Below, one piece after another: positions 1 through 8,990 of a stretch of 64,000 nucleotides of DNA. The notes beneath the pieces are model-generated. The model did not search any database, was not told the DNA's origin, and saw nothing but the letters and a program-made list of their open reading frames with translations. Source of the DNA: Bordetella genomosp. 13 (GTDB lineage Bacteria; Pseudomonadota; Gammaproteobacteria; Burkholderiales; Burkholderiaceae_B); NCBI RefSeq assembly GCF_007679965.1, contig NZ_VEHL01000002.1:294235-358234 (forward strand), written 5' to 3'. A program made the position numbers and the translations under genes. How positions within the stretch are numbered: the first letter of the stretch is position 1; every line of letters begins with the position of its first letter.

Positions 1-14
1 GCGCAAAATTTGCA

Positions 15-36
15 AATGAGAATTGTTGCTATCATT
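15..36. promoter_or_regulatory. Fur-box-like operator
   Basis: The AT-rich stretch starting AATGAGAATTGTT and ending CTATCATT resembles the Fur consensus made of repeated NATWAT hexamers, in otherwise GC-rich DNA. It lies about 70 bp upstream of the secreted DUF4198 gene starting at 107. Iron repression of that gene is an inference. Confidence 0.55.
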
Positions 37-106
37 CGGAACCCGCGCGGCGTCGTTGCGCGGATTTCCAACCAACAAGAGTTGGCTCGCCCTGATAGGA
101 ACCCAC

Positions 107-826
107 ATGATCAAGAAGACTTTGATTTCCACGCTCGCGGCCTTCGGCTGCCTGGCCTCCGCCCACGCGCACCAGGTCTGGCTGGAACAGCCCGAGGGCC
201 AGAACGCCGTGCTGCGTTTCGGGGAATTCGGCGACAACCTGCGCGAGGCCTCGCCCGGCCTGCTGGACAAGTTCGGCAAGCCCACGGCCACGCTGATCAA
301 CGCCAAGGGCACGCAGCCCGCTGAGGCCAAGAAGACCGCCGATGGCTACGCGCTGCCTTTCAAGGCCGCCTCGGGCGACGCCATCATCGCCGAAGACGCG
401 GCCTATCCGCTGAACACCTACAAGCGCGACGACAAGAGCGTCACCAGCTGGTATCACCCCGCCGCCCGCTACATCACCGGCTTCGCCGAACAGGCGCCCA
501 AGCTGGCCCTGGACATCGTGCCCACCGGCAAGCCGGGCGAACTGAAGGTGACGTACAAGGGCCAGCCGCTGCCCAAGACCAAGGTGTCGCTGGTGGTGCA
601 GTCGGGCTGGGCCAAGGAGGAATGGACCGACGCCCATGGCCTGGTGACGTTCGCCATGCCCTGGCAGGGCGCGTACGTGGCCGAAGTCGGCCACGCCGAC
701 CGCACGCCGGGCGAGCGCGACGGTAACAAGTACGACGTCGTGAACTACGTCACGTCGCTGACCTACGTGAAGCCCGACGGCATCGCCGCCGTCCCCGCCG
801 GTCCGGCCGCCACGCCGAACAAGTAA
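107..826 (+). CDS. Secreted DUF4198-family protein
   Basis: This 239-residue protein begins with a typical Sec signal peptide: Lys-Lys near the N terminus, a hydrophobic core and a probable cut after Ala-His-Ala at about residue 21. The mature part starts HQVWLEQ and is rich in beta strand, as in DUF4198 proteins. Members of that family are periplasmic and are often found beside TonB-dependent receptors and metal uptake genes; their biochemical role is not settled. The ATG at 107 is chosen because it directly precedes the signal peptide and has a weak AGGA about 8 bp upstream; the frame stays open further upstream but without signal-like sequence. A Fur-like box at 15-36 suggests iron control. 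Its operon partner, if any, would lie before the window, because the next gene starts behind its own promoter-like sequence. Confidence 0.8.
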   Translation: MIKKTLISTLAAFGCLASAHAHQVWLEQPEGQNAVLRFGEFGDNLREASPGLLDKFGKPTATLINAKGTQPAEAKKTADGYALPFKAASGDAIIAEDAAYPLNTYKRDDKSVTSWYHPAARYITGFAEQAPKLALDIVPTGKPGELKVTYKGQPLPKTKVSLVVQSGWAKEEWTDAHGLVTFAMPWQGAYVAEVGHADRTPGERDGNKYDVVNYVTSLTYVKPDGIAAVPAGPAATPNK

Positions 827-951
827 GGCGAGCCTGCATGCGGCGCCTTGCCGCACGTGCTTCGGCCGCGGGGCGAGCGCCAATCCCACGGCCTGCCCGG
901 ACGGGCTCCACCCGGTAAACTGTGCGGTTTTCCCCACCCAGGGCCCGTTCA

Positions 952-2286
952 TTGTCCAACCGCGACCCGTCCGCCTTGCTCGATCCGCCCCTGGCCGAGG
1001 ATGCCGAGGCCGGAAGCACCTTCGAGAGTTATTTCCGCGATCCGGGCCTGGCCGCCGAGTCGCCGCTGGCGTGGGCGCTGTCGCATCGGCTCGACGTGCT
1101 CGATGCCCTGCGCGGCCTGCTGTCGGGCGGCCATGCCGCCGCGCGGCTGCGGGTGTGGGCGTTCCTGGAGGTCGCAGGCCAACCCCAGGCGCGCCTGCAG
1201 CGCGACGACCTGAACCTGCTGCTGCACGCCCTGAAGCCCGAGGCGCTGGACATGGTGCTCAAGCGCCTGCGCGAACTGGGCCTGCTGGTATGGGACGCCA
1301 CCGATCAGGATTACCACCTGCCCCCGCTGGCCCAGCAGGTGCAGGCCATGCTGGCGCCGCTGTCGCGCGCCTCCACCGAGGACGACGACATGGCCGCGCT
1401 GCTGGCCCAGGTCGCGGGCGCGCAGGCGCTGGGCCTGTCGGACGCGGGCCACATCAAGCACCTGCACGCGCAACTCGCGCGCCTGCATGACGAGTTCTCC
1501 GACGCCATCGCCAGCGGCTCCGAAGCGCGCCTGCGCGAGGCCCAGCCGCGCTTCGAGCGCGCGCTCAGCCTGGTCGAGCGCGCCGGCGAGGCGCTGACGG
1601 CGCTGATCCGCAGCGAGCACGGCGACACGCGCCTGGAGCGCGAGGCCCGGGCCCTGGGCCATGGCCAGGCCCGCCTGCTTTCCATGGCCAGCCAGTTCAC
1701 GCGCGCGATGCAGCAGGCCGACCGGCAGCGCGTCACGCTGGGCAGCACCGGCATCACCAGTTCCGACGTGCGGCATTGGCTGCGGTCGCATTCCGCCCTG
1801 CACGAGCTGATGGGCGACTCGCTGTCCATCGGCGTGCGTCCGCTGTTCGCCAGCGCGGCCGACCTGCTGGACGTGGCCGAAGGCGAATTCGAGCGCGACC
1901 GGCCCGATCCCCAGCGCTCGAGCGGCCTGCCGCCTCCCGCCGAGGCGGCCGCGGGCGAGATCGAGGCGCTGCGCATGCCGGCCGAGCTGGGAGCGCTGAT
2001 CGGCCTGCTGGCCGACTGGAACGCCGCGGACGCCGATGGCGCGCCGCCCGCGCCGCAACCGGTCGGGCAGGCCGTGCTGGGCGGCCGTTTCGCGCAGGCC
2101 GCCTATCGCATGCAGCTGCTGCCGCTGCTGGGCGACGCGCAGGCGCGCACGCTGCAAGGTCAGACAGGCGACCTGGCGCGCTCGCCGTGGCGAGCGGTGC
2201 TGTCCACCAAGGTGGTGAAGGTGGACGACGAACACGTGGCGCGGCTGAGCGCGGGCCAGCTGCACCCCGATACAGGAAAACAATGA
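952..2286 (+). CDS. mksF: MksF-like kleisin subunit of an SMC-like condensin
   Basis: The 444-residue product is the first gene of a three-gene unit whose third member is an SMC-like ATPase, which is the order of MksF-MksE-MksB condensins. The protein is almost entirely alpha-helical and rich in charged heptad-like segments (about residues 130-240). It has a predicted N-terminal winged-helix region and a C-terminal region that would bridge the ATPase heads, as in kleisins. I assign it by context and architecture, not by a strong motif. Start: TTG at 952 (SNRDPSALL) is preferred because the promoter-like TAAACT at 916-921 would place the transcript start close to it; an in-frame GTG at 922 is possible. 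The stop overlaps the next start by 4 bp (ATGA), indicating translational coupling. Known Mks complexes act in chromosome organisation or plasmid defence. Confidence 0.65.
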   Translation: MSNRDPSALLDPPLAEDAEAGSTFESYFRDPGLAAESPLAWALSHRLDVLDALRGLLSGGHAAARLRVWAFLEVAGQPQARLQRDDLNLLLHALKPEALDMVLKRLRELGLLVWDATDQDYHLPPLAQQVQAMLAPLSRASTEDDDMAALLAQVAGAQALGLSDAGHIKHLHAQLARLHDEFSDAIASGSEARLREAQPRFERALSLVERAGEALTALIRSEHGDTRLEREARALGHGQARLLSMASQFTRAMQQADRQRVTLGSTGITSSDVRHWLRSHSALHELMGDSLSIGVRPLFASAADLLDVAEGEFERDRPDPQRSSGLPPPAEAAAGEIEALRMPAELGALIGLLADWNAADADGAPPAPQPVGQAVLGGRFAQAAYRMQLLPLLGDAQARTLQGQTGDLARSPWRAVLSTKVVKVDDEHVARLSAGQLHPDTGKQ

Positions 2287-2984
2287 TGAACGCTCTCGAT
2301 GACGCCGCCGTGCTGGCGGCCGAACTGCTGGCGCGCCGCTGGCTGCCTCGCCAGCATCCGCGCGTGCGCCGCGCCCTGGTCGACGCCGACCTGTGGCAGG
2401 CCGTGCAGGACCGCCTGGCCCAGGTGGGCCTGCGCCTGATCGACAACATCCATTCCGACCACATCTCGGTGGCGCTGCTGCGCGGCGCCGAGACCGCCGT
2501 GTTCGGCGAGGCCGGCCTGAACGCCAGCAACAACGCGGACCTGCCGCGCGACGGCATCTCGCTGCTGGTGGTGCTGTGGGCCCTGATCGTCCTGCCCAAG
2601 CGCGAACGCCAGGCGGCCCGGGCCAGCAGCGCCGAAGGCGATCAGCAGAACGAGATGTTCAAGGCCGAACGCCCCATGCCCAGCGCGGCGGAGGTCAGTC
2701 CCACGGTGTCGTACAAGGCGCTGCTGGCCGACTTCGGGACGCAGTTGGGCAAGAAGACCCGCCTGGACACCAACCTGCGGCGCCTGGAGACCCACGGCTT
2801 CATCGTGCGGCGCGGCGACGACATCGCCGAGGGCCCGCTGCTGGACCTGCTGCTGGACTACGACACCATGGCGCCCCGCATCCTGGATGGCGCATTGAGC
2901 AGCGTACTGGCGCGTACTCAGACAATGGCAGAGCCGGAAAAGCAGGGCGATCCCGACACCGATACCGCGCAAGGACAGATCTGA
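2283..2984 (+). CDS. mksE: MksE-like condensin accessory subunit
   Basis: The product is 233 residues, matching the small size of MukE/MksE proteins, which bind the kleisin and consist of winged-helix domains. The sequence has two helix-rich blocks (about 5-110 and 140-215) joined by a polar linker. It begins MMNALDD at a start that overlaps the upstream stop by 4 bp and ends overlapping the ATPase start by 1 bp (TGATG), so all three genes are translated as a unit. No catalytic motif is present or expected. Assignment rests on gene order, length and its place between a kleisin-like and an SMC-like gene. Confidence 0.65.
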   Translation: MMNALDDAAVLAAELLARRWLPRQHPRVRRALVDADLWQAVQDRLAQVGLRLIDNIHSDHISVALLRGAETAVFGEAGLNASNNADLPRDGISLLVVLWALIVLPKRERQAARASSAEGDQQNEMFKAERPMPSAAEVSPTVSYKALLADFGTQLGKKTRLDTNLRRLETHGFIVRRGDDIAEGPLLDLLLDYDTMAPRILDGALSSVLARTQTMAEPEKQGDPDTDTAQGQI

Positions 2985-5794
2985 TGTTTCATCTGCAAAG
3001 CCTGGAACTGCTGCAATGGGACTACTGTCAGCGCCTGACGCTGCCGCTGGACGGCGCCATCATCACGGTGGCCGGTCCCAACGGCTCGGGCAAGACCACG
3101 CTGCTGGACGCCATGCGCACGCTGCTGGGGCTTGAATGCTCCGGCGGCCGCAACTACAAGACCTACGCGCGGCACGCCAACGCCGACATGACCTGGCTGC
3201 GCGCCGTGGTGGACAACCGCGCGCATGGCCGCCAGACCTCCAGCCGGCCGTTCGCGCGCAACCTGCTGTACTCGGACCAGGTCACGCTGGCGTGCCGCAT
3301 CGACCGCAACGGCGGCGACTGGCAGCGCCGCTACGTCATGGTAGAGGGCGACGTCTCCATCGAGACCCTGACGGAGATGCCGCAGAAGGACTGGCTGGGC
3401 ATCGAGCACTGGCGCAAGCGCCTCGAGGGCGCGGGCCTGTCGCGCGCCATCGCGCGCGTGCTGGCGCTGGAGCAGGGCCAGACCGACCGCCTGTGCGAAT
3501 ACTCGCCCAAGGACCTGTTGCGCCTGGTGTTCGATGTGTTCGGCGATCAGGAAGTGCTGGATCGCTATGAAGAAGCGCGCCGCCACCAGCGCGAGCTGCT
3601 GCAGGAGGTCGAGGCTGCCGAACGCGAACTGGCGCACAGCCAGCTGCAGCTGTCGCACCTGGAATCGCGCGTGACGCGCCATCGCGACTACCAGGCGCGC
3701 CTGCGCGAGCGCGAGCGCCTGGCCACCGAAGTGGTGCCCGTGCTGGCCTGGCACGAAGAGCGCCAGGACCTGGCGGGCAAGCTGCGCGAGGTGCATCGCC
3801 AGCGCCTGCACCAGGCCGAGGAGGTGCGCGCGCGTGCCGGCTACCGGCAGTCGCTGCTGGACCTGCTGCAGGCCAAGACGGACGCGGCCCAGGCCGTGCA
3901 GCGCCTGGAGACCGAACGCGCCGCGGCACGCGCCGCGCAGGAACAGGCGCGCGATGCCGAGCGGCCCGTCGAGGAATTGCTCAAGCACGCCGCCGAGCTG
4001 CAGAAGCTGGCCGAGGTCGAGGGCGACGCCGCCCTGCTGGCCGAACGCGTGCGGACGCTGGAAGAGGAGAAGGCCACGCTGGCGGCGCAATGGCACGCGC
4101 TGCAGGCGCAGCGCGATGCCGCGCAGGCGGCGCTGGACGGCCTGCAAGGCCAGCGGCGCGCGCCGCCGCCGCCCGAGGTGCTGCGCTTCCAGCGCGTGCT
4201 GCGCCAGGCCGACATCGCGCATCACGTGATGGCCGACGTGATCGAGATCGCCGACGAACAATGGCGCGCCGCCGCCGAAGGCGTGCTGCGCGCGGCGCGC
4301 TGGGTCGTGGTGCTGGGCAATCCCGCCGACGAAGGCCGCGCCATGGCGCTGGCCGAGCGCGAGCGCTATCGCCACTACTTGGTCTCGGACGCCGTGCAGG
4401 CGCCCGCGCGGCCCGATGCCGACAGCCTGCTGGCCGTGCTGCGCTTCTCCGCGTCCGCGCCCACGTGGCTGATCAGGCAGCTGGGCCAGATCCGCCGCGT
4501 GGCGGATACGCAGGCCGGCAGCCGCCAGGGCGGCGAGTGGATCACGCCCGAAGCCTATTACCGCGATCCGCGCGGCGGCCGCAGCGTGTGGGTCGAACCC
4601 GCCGAGCATCAGTTCGGCGCCGCCGCCGTGCTGGGACGACGCACGGCGCTGGAGCAGCGCCTGGCGCGCATCGACGACGAGATGACGGCGCTGGCGCAGA
4701 AGCAGCGCGAGATCCGCCGCCAGGCCGATGCCGCGCAGGCCGCGGCGCGTGGCCATCGGGCCGCCGAGGAACTGGCCGGCAAGGCCGAGCAGTTCGAACA
4801 GGCGCGGCGCGAGCTGCCGGCCCTGAAACTGGCGCGCGCGCAGGCCGGCGACCGCTGGCAGGCGCTGGAAGAGGAACATTCCAAGGCGCTGCTGACGCAG
4901 CACCGGACCAGGTCCGAGTACGACCGCGTGCAGCGCAGCCTGACCGACAGCGAACGCAACGCGCAGAACAGCGAGCGCGAACTGCGCGAGCGCTACGAGG
5001 CGCTGCGCGAGCGCGCGGCCACCTCGCGCGAGACGCGCAAGCGTTTCCCGGCGCGCTGGATCACGGCCGGCACGCTGGACGACCTGCGCGAGCACTACAC
5101 CAACGCCACCCAGGCCCGCCTGCGCGCCGAGACCGTGCAGCGGGAGCTGGAAGAGGGCGAATGGGAAACCGACCCCACCGTCGAGGACAAGCACGTGCTG
5201 ATGCAGGCCACCGTGGCCGGCCAGCAGGGCGAACTGGGGCAGCGGCGCGCCAGCAACGACGCGGCCGCCGTGGCGGTCAACAATGCCCGCGAACGCTACA
5301 TCGACGTGCTGCGCGCCACGGTGCGCCGCTATCGCCAGAACATCGTCGAGCTGGGCGCGCTGGCCGGCGTCGAGGTGGGCGCCGACCTGCCGCACCTGGA
5401 CAACGACGACACCGTGCTGCGCCAGGCGGAACTGCGCGTGCGCTTCAACTTCGATGGCAAGGGCCAGATCGGCCTGAACGACGGCGAGGCGTCCGGCGGC
5501 CAGCAGGTCATCAAATCGCTGATCCTGCTGGTGGGCCTGCTGAAGGACGAGGACACGCCCGGCGGCTTCGTCTTCATCGACGAGCCCTTCGCGCACCTGG
5601 ACGTGCGCAACATCCAGCTGGTGGGCCACTTCCTGAAGTCCACGCGCGCGCAGTACGTGTTGACCACCCCCATCACGCACAACGTCGAGGTGTTCGAGCC
5701 CGCCGACATCACGCTGGTGACGGCGAAGAAGCCGCGGGATGCGCGGTGGGCGCCGCCGATCGGGGTGTTGCAGCGGCGGGTGGAAAAACATTGA
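2984..5794 (+). CDS. mksB: MksB-like SMC ATPase
   Basis: This 936-residue protein has the layout of a short SMC/MukB-type ATPase. A Walker A motif GPNGSGKTT lies at about residues 31-39. A first coiled coil follows at about 190-390, then a compact hinge-like domain at about 395-490, a second coiled coil at about 560-720, and a C-terminal head with an ABC signature SGGQ near 837 and Walker B FVFIDEP near 862, followed by a D-loop HLD. MksB proteins are about this length, shorter than MukB (about 1,480) and Smc (about 1,150). ATP-driven DNA loop extrusion is the known role of the family. The gene overlaps mksE by 1 bp. No MksG/JetD nuclease gene follows, as would be needed for a Wadjet-type plasmid-defence system; the next genes are a HipBA module. 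That favours a chromosome-organising role, but this is inference. Confidence 0.78.
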   Translation: MFHLQSLELLQWDYCQRLTLPLDGAIITVAGPNGSGKTTLLDAMRTLLGLECSGGRNYKTYARHANADMTWLRAVVDNRAHGRQTSSRPFARNLLYSDQVTLACRIDRNGGDWQRRYVMVEGDVSIETLTEMPQKDWLGIEHWRKRLEGAGLSRAIARVLALEQGQTDRLCEYSPKDLLRLVFDVFGDQEVLDRYEEARRHQRELLQEVEAAERELAHSQLQLSHLESRVTRHRDYQARLRERERLATEVVPVLAWHEERQDLAGKLREVHRQRLHQAEEVRARAGYRQSLLDLLQAKTDAAQAVQRLETERAAARAAQEQARDAERPVEELLKHAAELQKLAEVEGDAALLAERVRTLEEEKATLAAQWHALQAQRDAAQAALDGLQGQRRAPPPPEVLRFQRVLRQADIAHHVMADVIEIADEQWRAAAEGVLRAARWVVVLGNPADEGRAMALAERERYRHYLVSDAVQAPARPDADSLLAVLRFSASAPTWLIRQLGQIRRVADTQAGSRQGGEWITPEAYYRDPRGGRSVWVEPAEHQFGAAAVLGRRTALEQRLARIDDEMTALAQKQREIRRQADAAQAAARGHRAAEELAGKAEQFEQARRELPALKLARAQAGDRWQALEEEHSKALLTQHRTRSEYDRVQRSLTDSERNAQNSERELRERYEALRERAATSRETRKRFPARWITAGTLDDLREHYTNATQARLRAETVQRELEEGEWETDPTVEDKHVLMQATVAGQQGELGQRRASNDAAAVAVNNARERYIDVLRATVRRYRQNIVELGALAGVEVGADLPHLDNDDTVLRQAELRVRFNFDGKGQIGLNDGEASGGQQVIKSLILLVGLLKDEDTPGGFVFIDEPFAHLDVRNIQLVGHFLKSTRAQYVLTTPITHNVEVFEPADITLVTAKKPRDARWAPPIGVLQRRVEKH

Positions 5795-5853
5795 CGGTTT
5801 CGTGATCGCCCGGCGTCGTACTGAGCGACTTCACGATTCGCACCGCGCAGCAG

Positions 5854-6084
5854 TTGCCCTCGATCTTGCAGGCGTTCCGCAAGGAAGCCGGCCTTACCCA
5901 GGCCGAGGCGGCACGGCAGTTGGGCGTATCCCAGCAGACGCTGTCCGCCCTGGAACGCAACGCCGAGCGCGTCAGCGCCGAACGGCTGCTGCGCCTGCTG
6001 AGCGTATTGGGCGTTCAACTTGTGCTGCGCAAGGACGCGCCCGCTACCCGGTTGGCGAAACCCGCCCCCGGCCCCAACTGGTAG
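5854..6084 (+). CDS. HipB-like XRE antitoxin
   Basis: The protein is about 76 residues and carries an XRE helix-turn-helix (LTQAEAARQLGVSQQTL, about residues 14-30) followed by SALERN, the typical end of a Cro/CI-type DNA-binding domain. HipB proteins repress their own operon and neutralise the HipA kinase. The TTG at 5854 is the first standard start. The frame opens at 5806, and an in-frame CTG at 5821 would add the residues SDFTIRTAQQLP, which look like a genuine HipB N terminus, so the true start may be a rare CTG. It sits 4 bp upstream of a hipA that is frameshifted, so it may now act alone. Confidence 0.7.
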   Translation: MPSILQAFRKEAGLTQAEAARQLGVSQQTLSALERNAERVSAERLLRLLSVLGVQLVLRKDAPATRLAKPAPGPNW

Positions 6085-6088
6085 CGCC

Positions 6089-7431
6089 ATGGGCAGGCCA
6101 TCGCATTCGCGCGCGCTGGGGCTTTGGATGAACGGCGCCTTCGTGGGCACCTGGAACCTGCGGGCCGCGGAGCAGACGCTGGAGTACGACGCGGACTGGA
6201 CCGCGTCGGCGCAGGGCCGGCCCCTGTCGTTGTCGCTGCCTTTCCAGCCCGGCAATGCCCCGCATCGCGGCGCTGCCGTACGCGCCTATTTCGAGAACCT
6301 GCTGCCCGACAGCCAGGACATCCGCGAGCGGATCGCGCGGCGCTATCGGATCGGCACCACCGAAGCCTTCGACTTATTGGCGCAGATCGGCCGCGATTGC
6401 GTCGGCGCGTTGCAGATCCTGCCGATGGGCGCGGTGCCGCAGGGCGTGGATTCGGTCCAGGCCACCACGCTGAACGAGGCCGACGTCGCGAAATGGCTGC
6501 GCGGCACCTTGGTTTCCCTCGCGGACGGACCGTCGGACCTGGACGATTTCCGCATCTCGATCGCCGGCGCCCAGGAAAAAACGGCGCTACTGCAGGTCGA
6601 TGGCCGGTGGTGCCAGCCGCACGGGACCACGCCGACGTCGCACATCCTCAAGTTGCCGCTGGGGTTGGTGGGCAACATGCGCTACGCATGCGCGAGTCCG
6701 TCGAGAACGAGTGGCTTTGCTCGCGGATCCTGCGTGCCTACGGCATGCCGGTGGCGAATTGCCGGCCGTTGGTGTTCGAGGACATGAAGGTGCTGGCGGT
6801 GGAGCGCTTCGACCGCGTGTGGTGGCAGCCCGATGGCGGCGCGCGCTGGCTCGTGCGCCTGCCGCAGGAAGACCTGTGCCAGGCCACGGCGACCCCGCCC
6901 CATCTGAAATACGAGGCGGATGGCGGCCCCGGCATGGCGCGCATCCTGGAGGTGCTGTCGGGCAGCGTCGATCCGCGGCAAGACCGCCGCGTGTTCTTCC
7001 AGGCGCAGATACTATTCTGGATGCTGTGCCCCACCGATGGCCATGCCAAGAACTTCAGCCTGTTCCTGAGGCCCGGAGGGGCCTATGCCTCGACGCCGCT
7101 GTACGACGTGCTGTCGGCCTATCCGATACTGGGCGAGGGGCCGGACAGGCTGTCGCCGCATCGCGCCAGGATGGCCATGGCCGTGCGCGGCAGGGATGCC
7201 CACCACCGGATGCGTGACATACGGCGCCAGCATTGGCAGGCCATGGGCGAACGCCATGGCATCCTGACGCCGGATGGAGGTGCCGCGTCGCGAGTCATCG
7301 ACGACCTGGTGGAGCGCACGTCCGACGTGGTGCGTACGGTACGTGATGCCTTGCCCGCGGATTTTCCGCAGGCGCTGGCCGGCAGCATCCTGGGCGGGCT
7401 GGTGGATGCGGCACGGCGCCTGGCCCAATAG
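6089..7431 (+). pseudogene. HipA kinase gene, frameshifted
   Basis: The reading frame from ATG 6089 encodes a HipA N-terminal domain (LGLWMNGAFVGTW onward, through AGAQEKTALL) up to HILKLPLGLVGNMR near 6682. The HipA C-terminal domain continues in the next frame from MRESVENEW at 6688 through PTDGHAKNFSLF, a HipA-type kinase catalytic motif, to the stop at 7431. The two halves join with one base missing between about 6683 and 6687: five bases stand where two codons are expected. Both halves keep coherent HipA sequence, so the lesion looks recent or could be a sequencing error. HipA kinases phosphorylate aminoacyl-tRNA synthetases in known cases. Unrepaired, translation stops at 6787 and gives a truncated product without the catalytic domain. 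Confidence 0.75.
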
Positions 7432-7595
7432 TAGGCTCGCGCGCAACGAGCAGCAGTACTATATGCATATTCCCGCCGACCATATCGCATGGTCCGCCCA
7501 CGGCCCAACTGTGCAAGGTCCTTGCCGCCATGACCGTCTATCCACGTATCCATCCCCGTCCTGAGCCCGTCCCGTCGCGCACGTGACGCGCGGCC

Positions 7596-7862
7596 ATGAA
7601 CAAGCACGAGTCATACATGTCCACACCGACGCCCGGCGATGGCGCCGATTTCTGGGATGCGGGAGAGATGGGCTGCGGCGAGCTCATCCTCAAGCTGCGC
7701 AAGCATCTCAAGCGCATGCCTGGCCAGGTGATGCGCGTCGTGGCGCACGACGCCGGCGCGATCCACGACATCCCGGCGTTCTGCCGGATGACCCGCAACG
7801 AACTCGAACGCTACGACCCCCAGACCCACACTTTCTGGGTCCGGTCGCGGCTGGATTGGTAG
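7596..7862 (+). CDS. TusA-like sulfur carrier, variant Cys-Gly motif
   Basis: This 88-residue protein fits the TusA/SirA fold: a strand, a cysteine at the start of helix 1 (C27), a long basic helix (LILKLRKHLKRM), then VMRVVAHD, a DIPAFC segment and a final strand. TusA proteins carry sulfur as a cysteine persulfide on the Cys of a CPxP motif. Here the Cys is kept but CPxP is replaced by C-G-E, so persulfide transfer is plausible but not assured. Two in-frame starts exist, ATG 7596 and ATG 7617; neither has a strong ribosome site and the longer is listed. It starts a run of same-strand genes that includes a DsrE-like protein and a TusA-MetE fusion with the same variant motif. Confidence 0.7.
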   Translation: MNKHESYMSTPTPGDGADFWDAGEMGCGELILKLRKHLKRMPGQVMRVVAHDAGAIHDIPAFCRMTRNELERYDPQTHTFWVRSRLDW

Positions 7863-7912
7863 GCCGGCGATCCCGTCATCGCCTTTTTTCATCTTTGCTA
7901 CGGAGACCCATC

Positions 7913-8275
7913 ATGGCTGGAAAATTCGTCGTTTCCCTGACCTGCTCGAAAGACAACACCGACCGCGCGACCGTCGCCTTCGTCGTCGCCAATGCCGCCG
8001 TCGCCTCCGACAAGCAGACCCTCGTTTTCCTGTCGATCGAAGGCACCCGCCTGTCGCAGAAGGGCTATGCCGACGACATCCATGAAGAAGGCTTCGCGCC
8101 GCTGAAGGAACTGATGGCCAGCTTCGTGGCCGCGGGCGGTGAGATCTATGTCTGCTCGCCGTGCTTCAAGAAGCGCGCGCTGGACGAGAACAACCTGGTG
8201 GAAGGCGCCAAGATCGTCGGCGGCGCCAAGCTGGTCGAGTTCATGAGCGACAACGCGCCCAGCATCAGCTACTGA
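7913..8275 (+). CDS. DsrE/DsrF-like family protein
   Basis: The 120-residue product has the alternating strand/helix pattern of DsrE-like proteins: KFVVSLTCSKDN at the N terminus, TLVFLSIEG in the middle, and IYVCSPCFKKR with cysteines C81 and C84. DsrE-family proteins bind or relay sulfane sulfur through a conserved cysteine, often handing it to TusA. The ATG at 7913 has a GGAG ribosome site about 8 bp upstream. It follows the TusA-like gene by about 50 bp and precedes a small membrane protein, so a sulfur-relay role is supported by both family and neighbours. The physiological sulfur donor is unknown. Confidence 0.8.
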   Translation: MAGKFVVSLTCSKDNTDRATVAFVVANAAVASDKQTLVFLSIEGTRLSQKGYADDIHEEGFAPLKELMASFVAAGGEIYVCSPCFKKRALDENNLVEGAKIVGGAKLVEFMSDNAPSISY

Positions 8276-8310
8276 TCCGCGGGCGCCCCGTCACCACCAG
8301 GAAGATCCCC

Positions 8311-8847
8311 ATGATTCCCCGTCGCCTGATGTCCATCGTCTTTCTCCTGGCTGCCCTGGGCTACGTGGCCATCAGCTACGCCGTGTTCGAGGTGCCCGCC
8401 ACCCCGGCCGCCGCGGAAGAGTGCGGATTCCTGCCCGGCGAACTGTCCGCCGGCGGTGCGGTGGCCTACGAACGCTCGCAGGCGTGGGCCATCAGCTTCG
8501 TGCGCAAGCAGGAGTACTACACCGCGATCACGGTGGGACTGGCGCTGGCCTTCATGGTTTTCGCGCTGGCCATCGGCCGGCGCGGCGGCGCGGCGTCGGC
8601 CGGCGTGGCCGCCAGCAGCGGCGTGCTGGCAGTCTCCGCCTTGTGCGTCAGTTGCCTGGCGCCAGCGCTGTCGGTCGTGGGCCTGGGCATCGCCGGAGGC
8701 TTCCTGGCCGACGTGCCCAAATCGCTGATCGCCCTGAACACGCTGTTGCTGACGGGGTGGGGCGTGCTGTTCCTGTCGCGGCGCACCAGCGCCTGTGCGC
8801 TGCCGCCGCGCAAGCCGGCAGCGTCCGAGCCGGCGGCGCAGGCTTGA
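8311..8847 (+). CDS. Small inner-membrane protein of the sulfur-carrier cluster
   Basis: I do not recognise a named family. The 178-residue protein has about four hydrophobic segments: near residues 7-27, 72-90, 97-132 and 137-154. The third contains ALCVSCLAP, a C-x-x-C pair inside or beside the membrane, followed by a glycine-rich GLGIAGG stretch that recalls MerT-like or thiol-transporter proteins. An extra cysteine (EECGF) lies in the loop after the first segment, probably periplasmic. This could be a thiol redox or sulfur-compound transport protein; that is inference from position between DsrE and the secreted protein. The gene begins 35 bp after dsrE and is followed by a tandem repeat that contains two terminator-like hairpins. 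Confidence 0.6.
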   Translation: MIPRRLMSIVFLLAALGYVAISYAVFEVPATPAAAEECGFLPGELSAGGAVAYERSQAWAISFVRKQEYYTAITVGLALAFMVFALAIGRRGGAASAGVAASSGVLAVSALCVSCLAPALSVVGLGIAGGFLADVPKSLIALNTLLLTGWGVLFLSRRTSACALPPRKPAASEPAAQA

Positions 8848-8887
8848 GAATCGCGAGAAACCCCCCACGCCGCGCCTTCGGCTTGCT

Positions 8888-8909
8888 GCCCCCCGAGGGG
8901 GCGCTTTTT
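8888..8909 (+). terminator. Terminator-like hairpin in repeat unit 1
   Basis: A 6-bp GC stem, GCCCCC/GGGGGC, with loop CGA is followed after 2 bases by five T. It could end or attenuate transcription coming from the TusA-DsrE-membrane genes. Confidence 0.5.
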
Positions 8910-8968
8910 GCCTTGGGGCGGCCCGGCGGAAAAAGAGAAACCCCCCCACGCCGCGCCTTCGGCTTGCT

Positions 8969-8990
8969 GCCCCCCGAGGGGGCGCTTTTT
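8969..8990 (+). terminator. Terminator-like hairpin in repeat unit 2
   Basis: This is the second copy of the GCCCCC/GGGGGC hairpin and T-run, 81 bp downstream of the first. Two in series would make read-through to the gene at 9028 weak unless it has its own promoter. Confidence 0.5.

Noticed and set aside
2918..5791. Long minus-strand open frame opposite mksB
   Set aside because: It mirrors the mksB codons; mksB has Walker A, signature and Walker B motifs and overlaps its upstream partner.
952..5794. Wadjet (JetABCD) plasmid-defence system
   Set aside because: The JetD/MksG TOPRIM nuclease gene is missing in the window on both sides of the operon, so only an Mks condensin is claimed.
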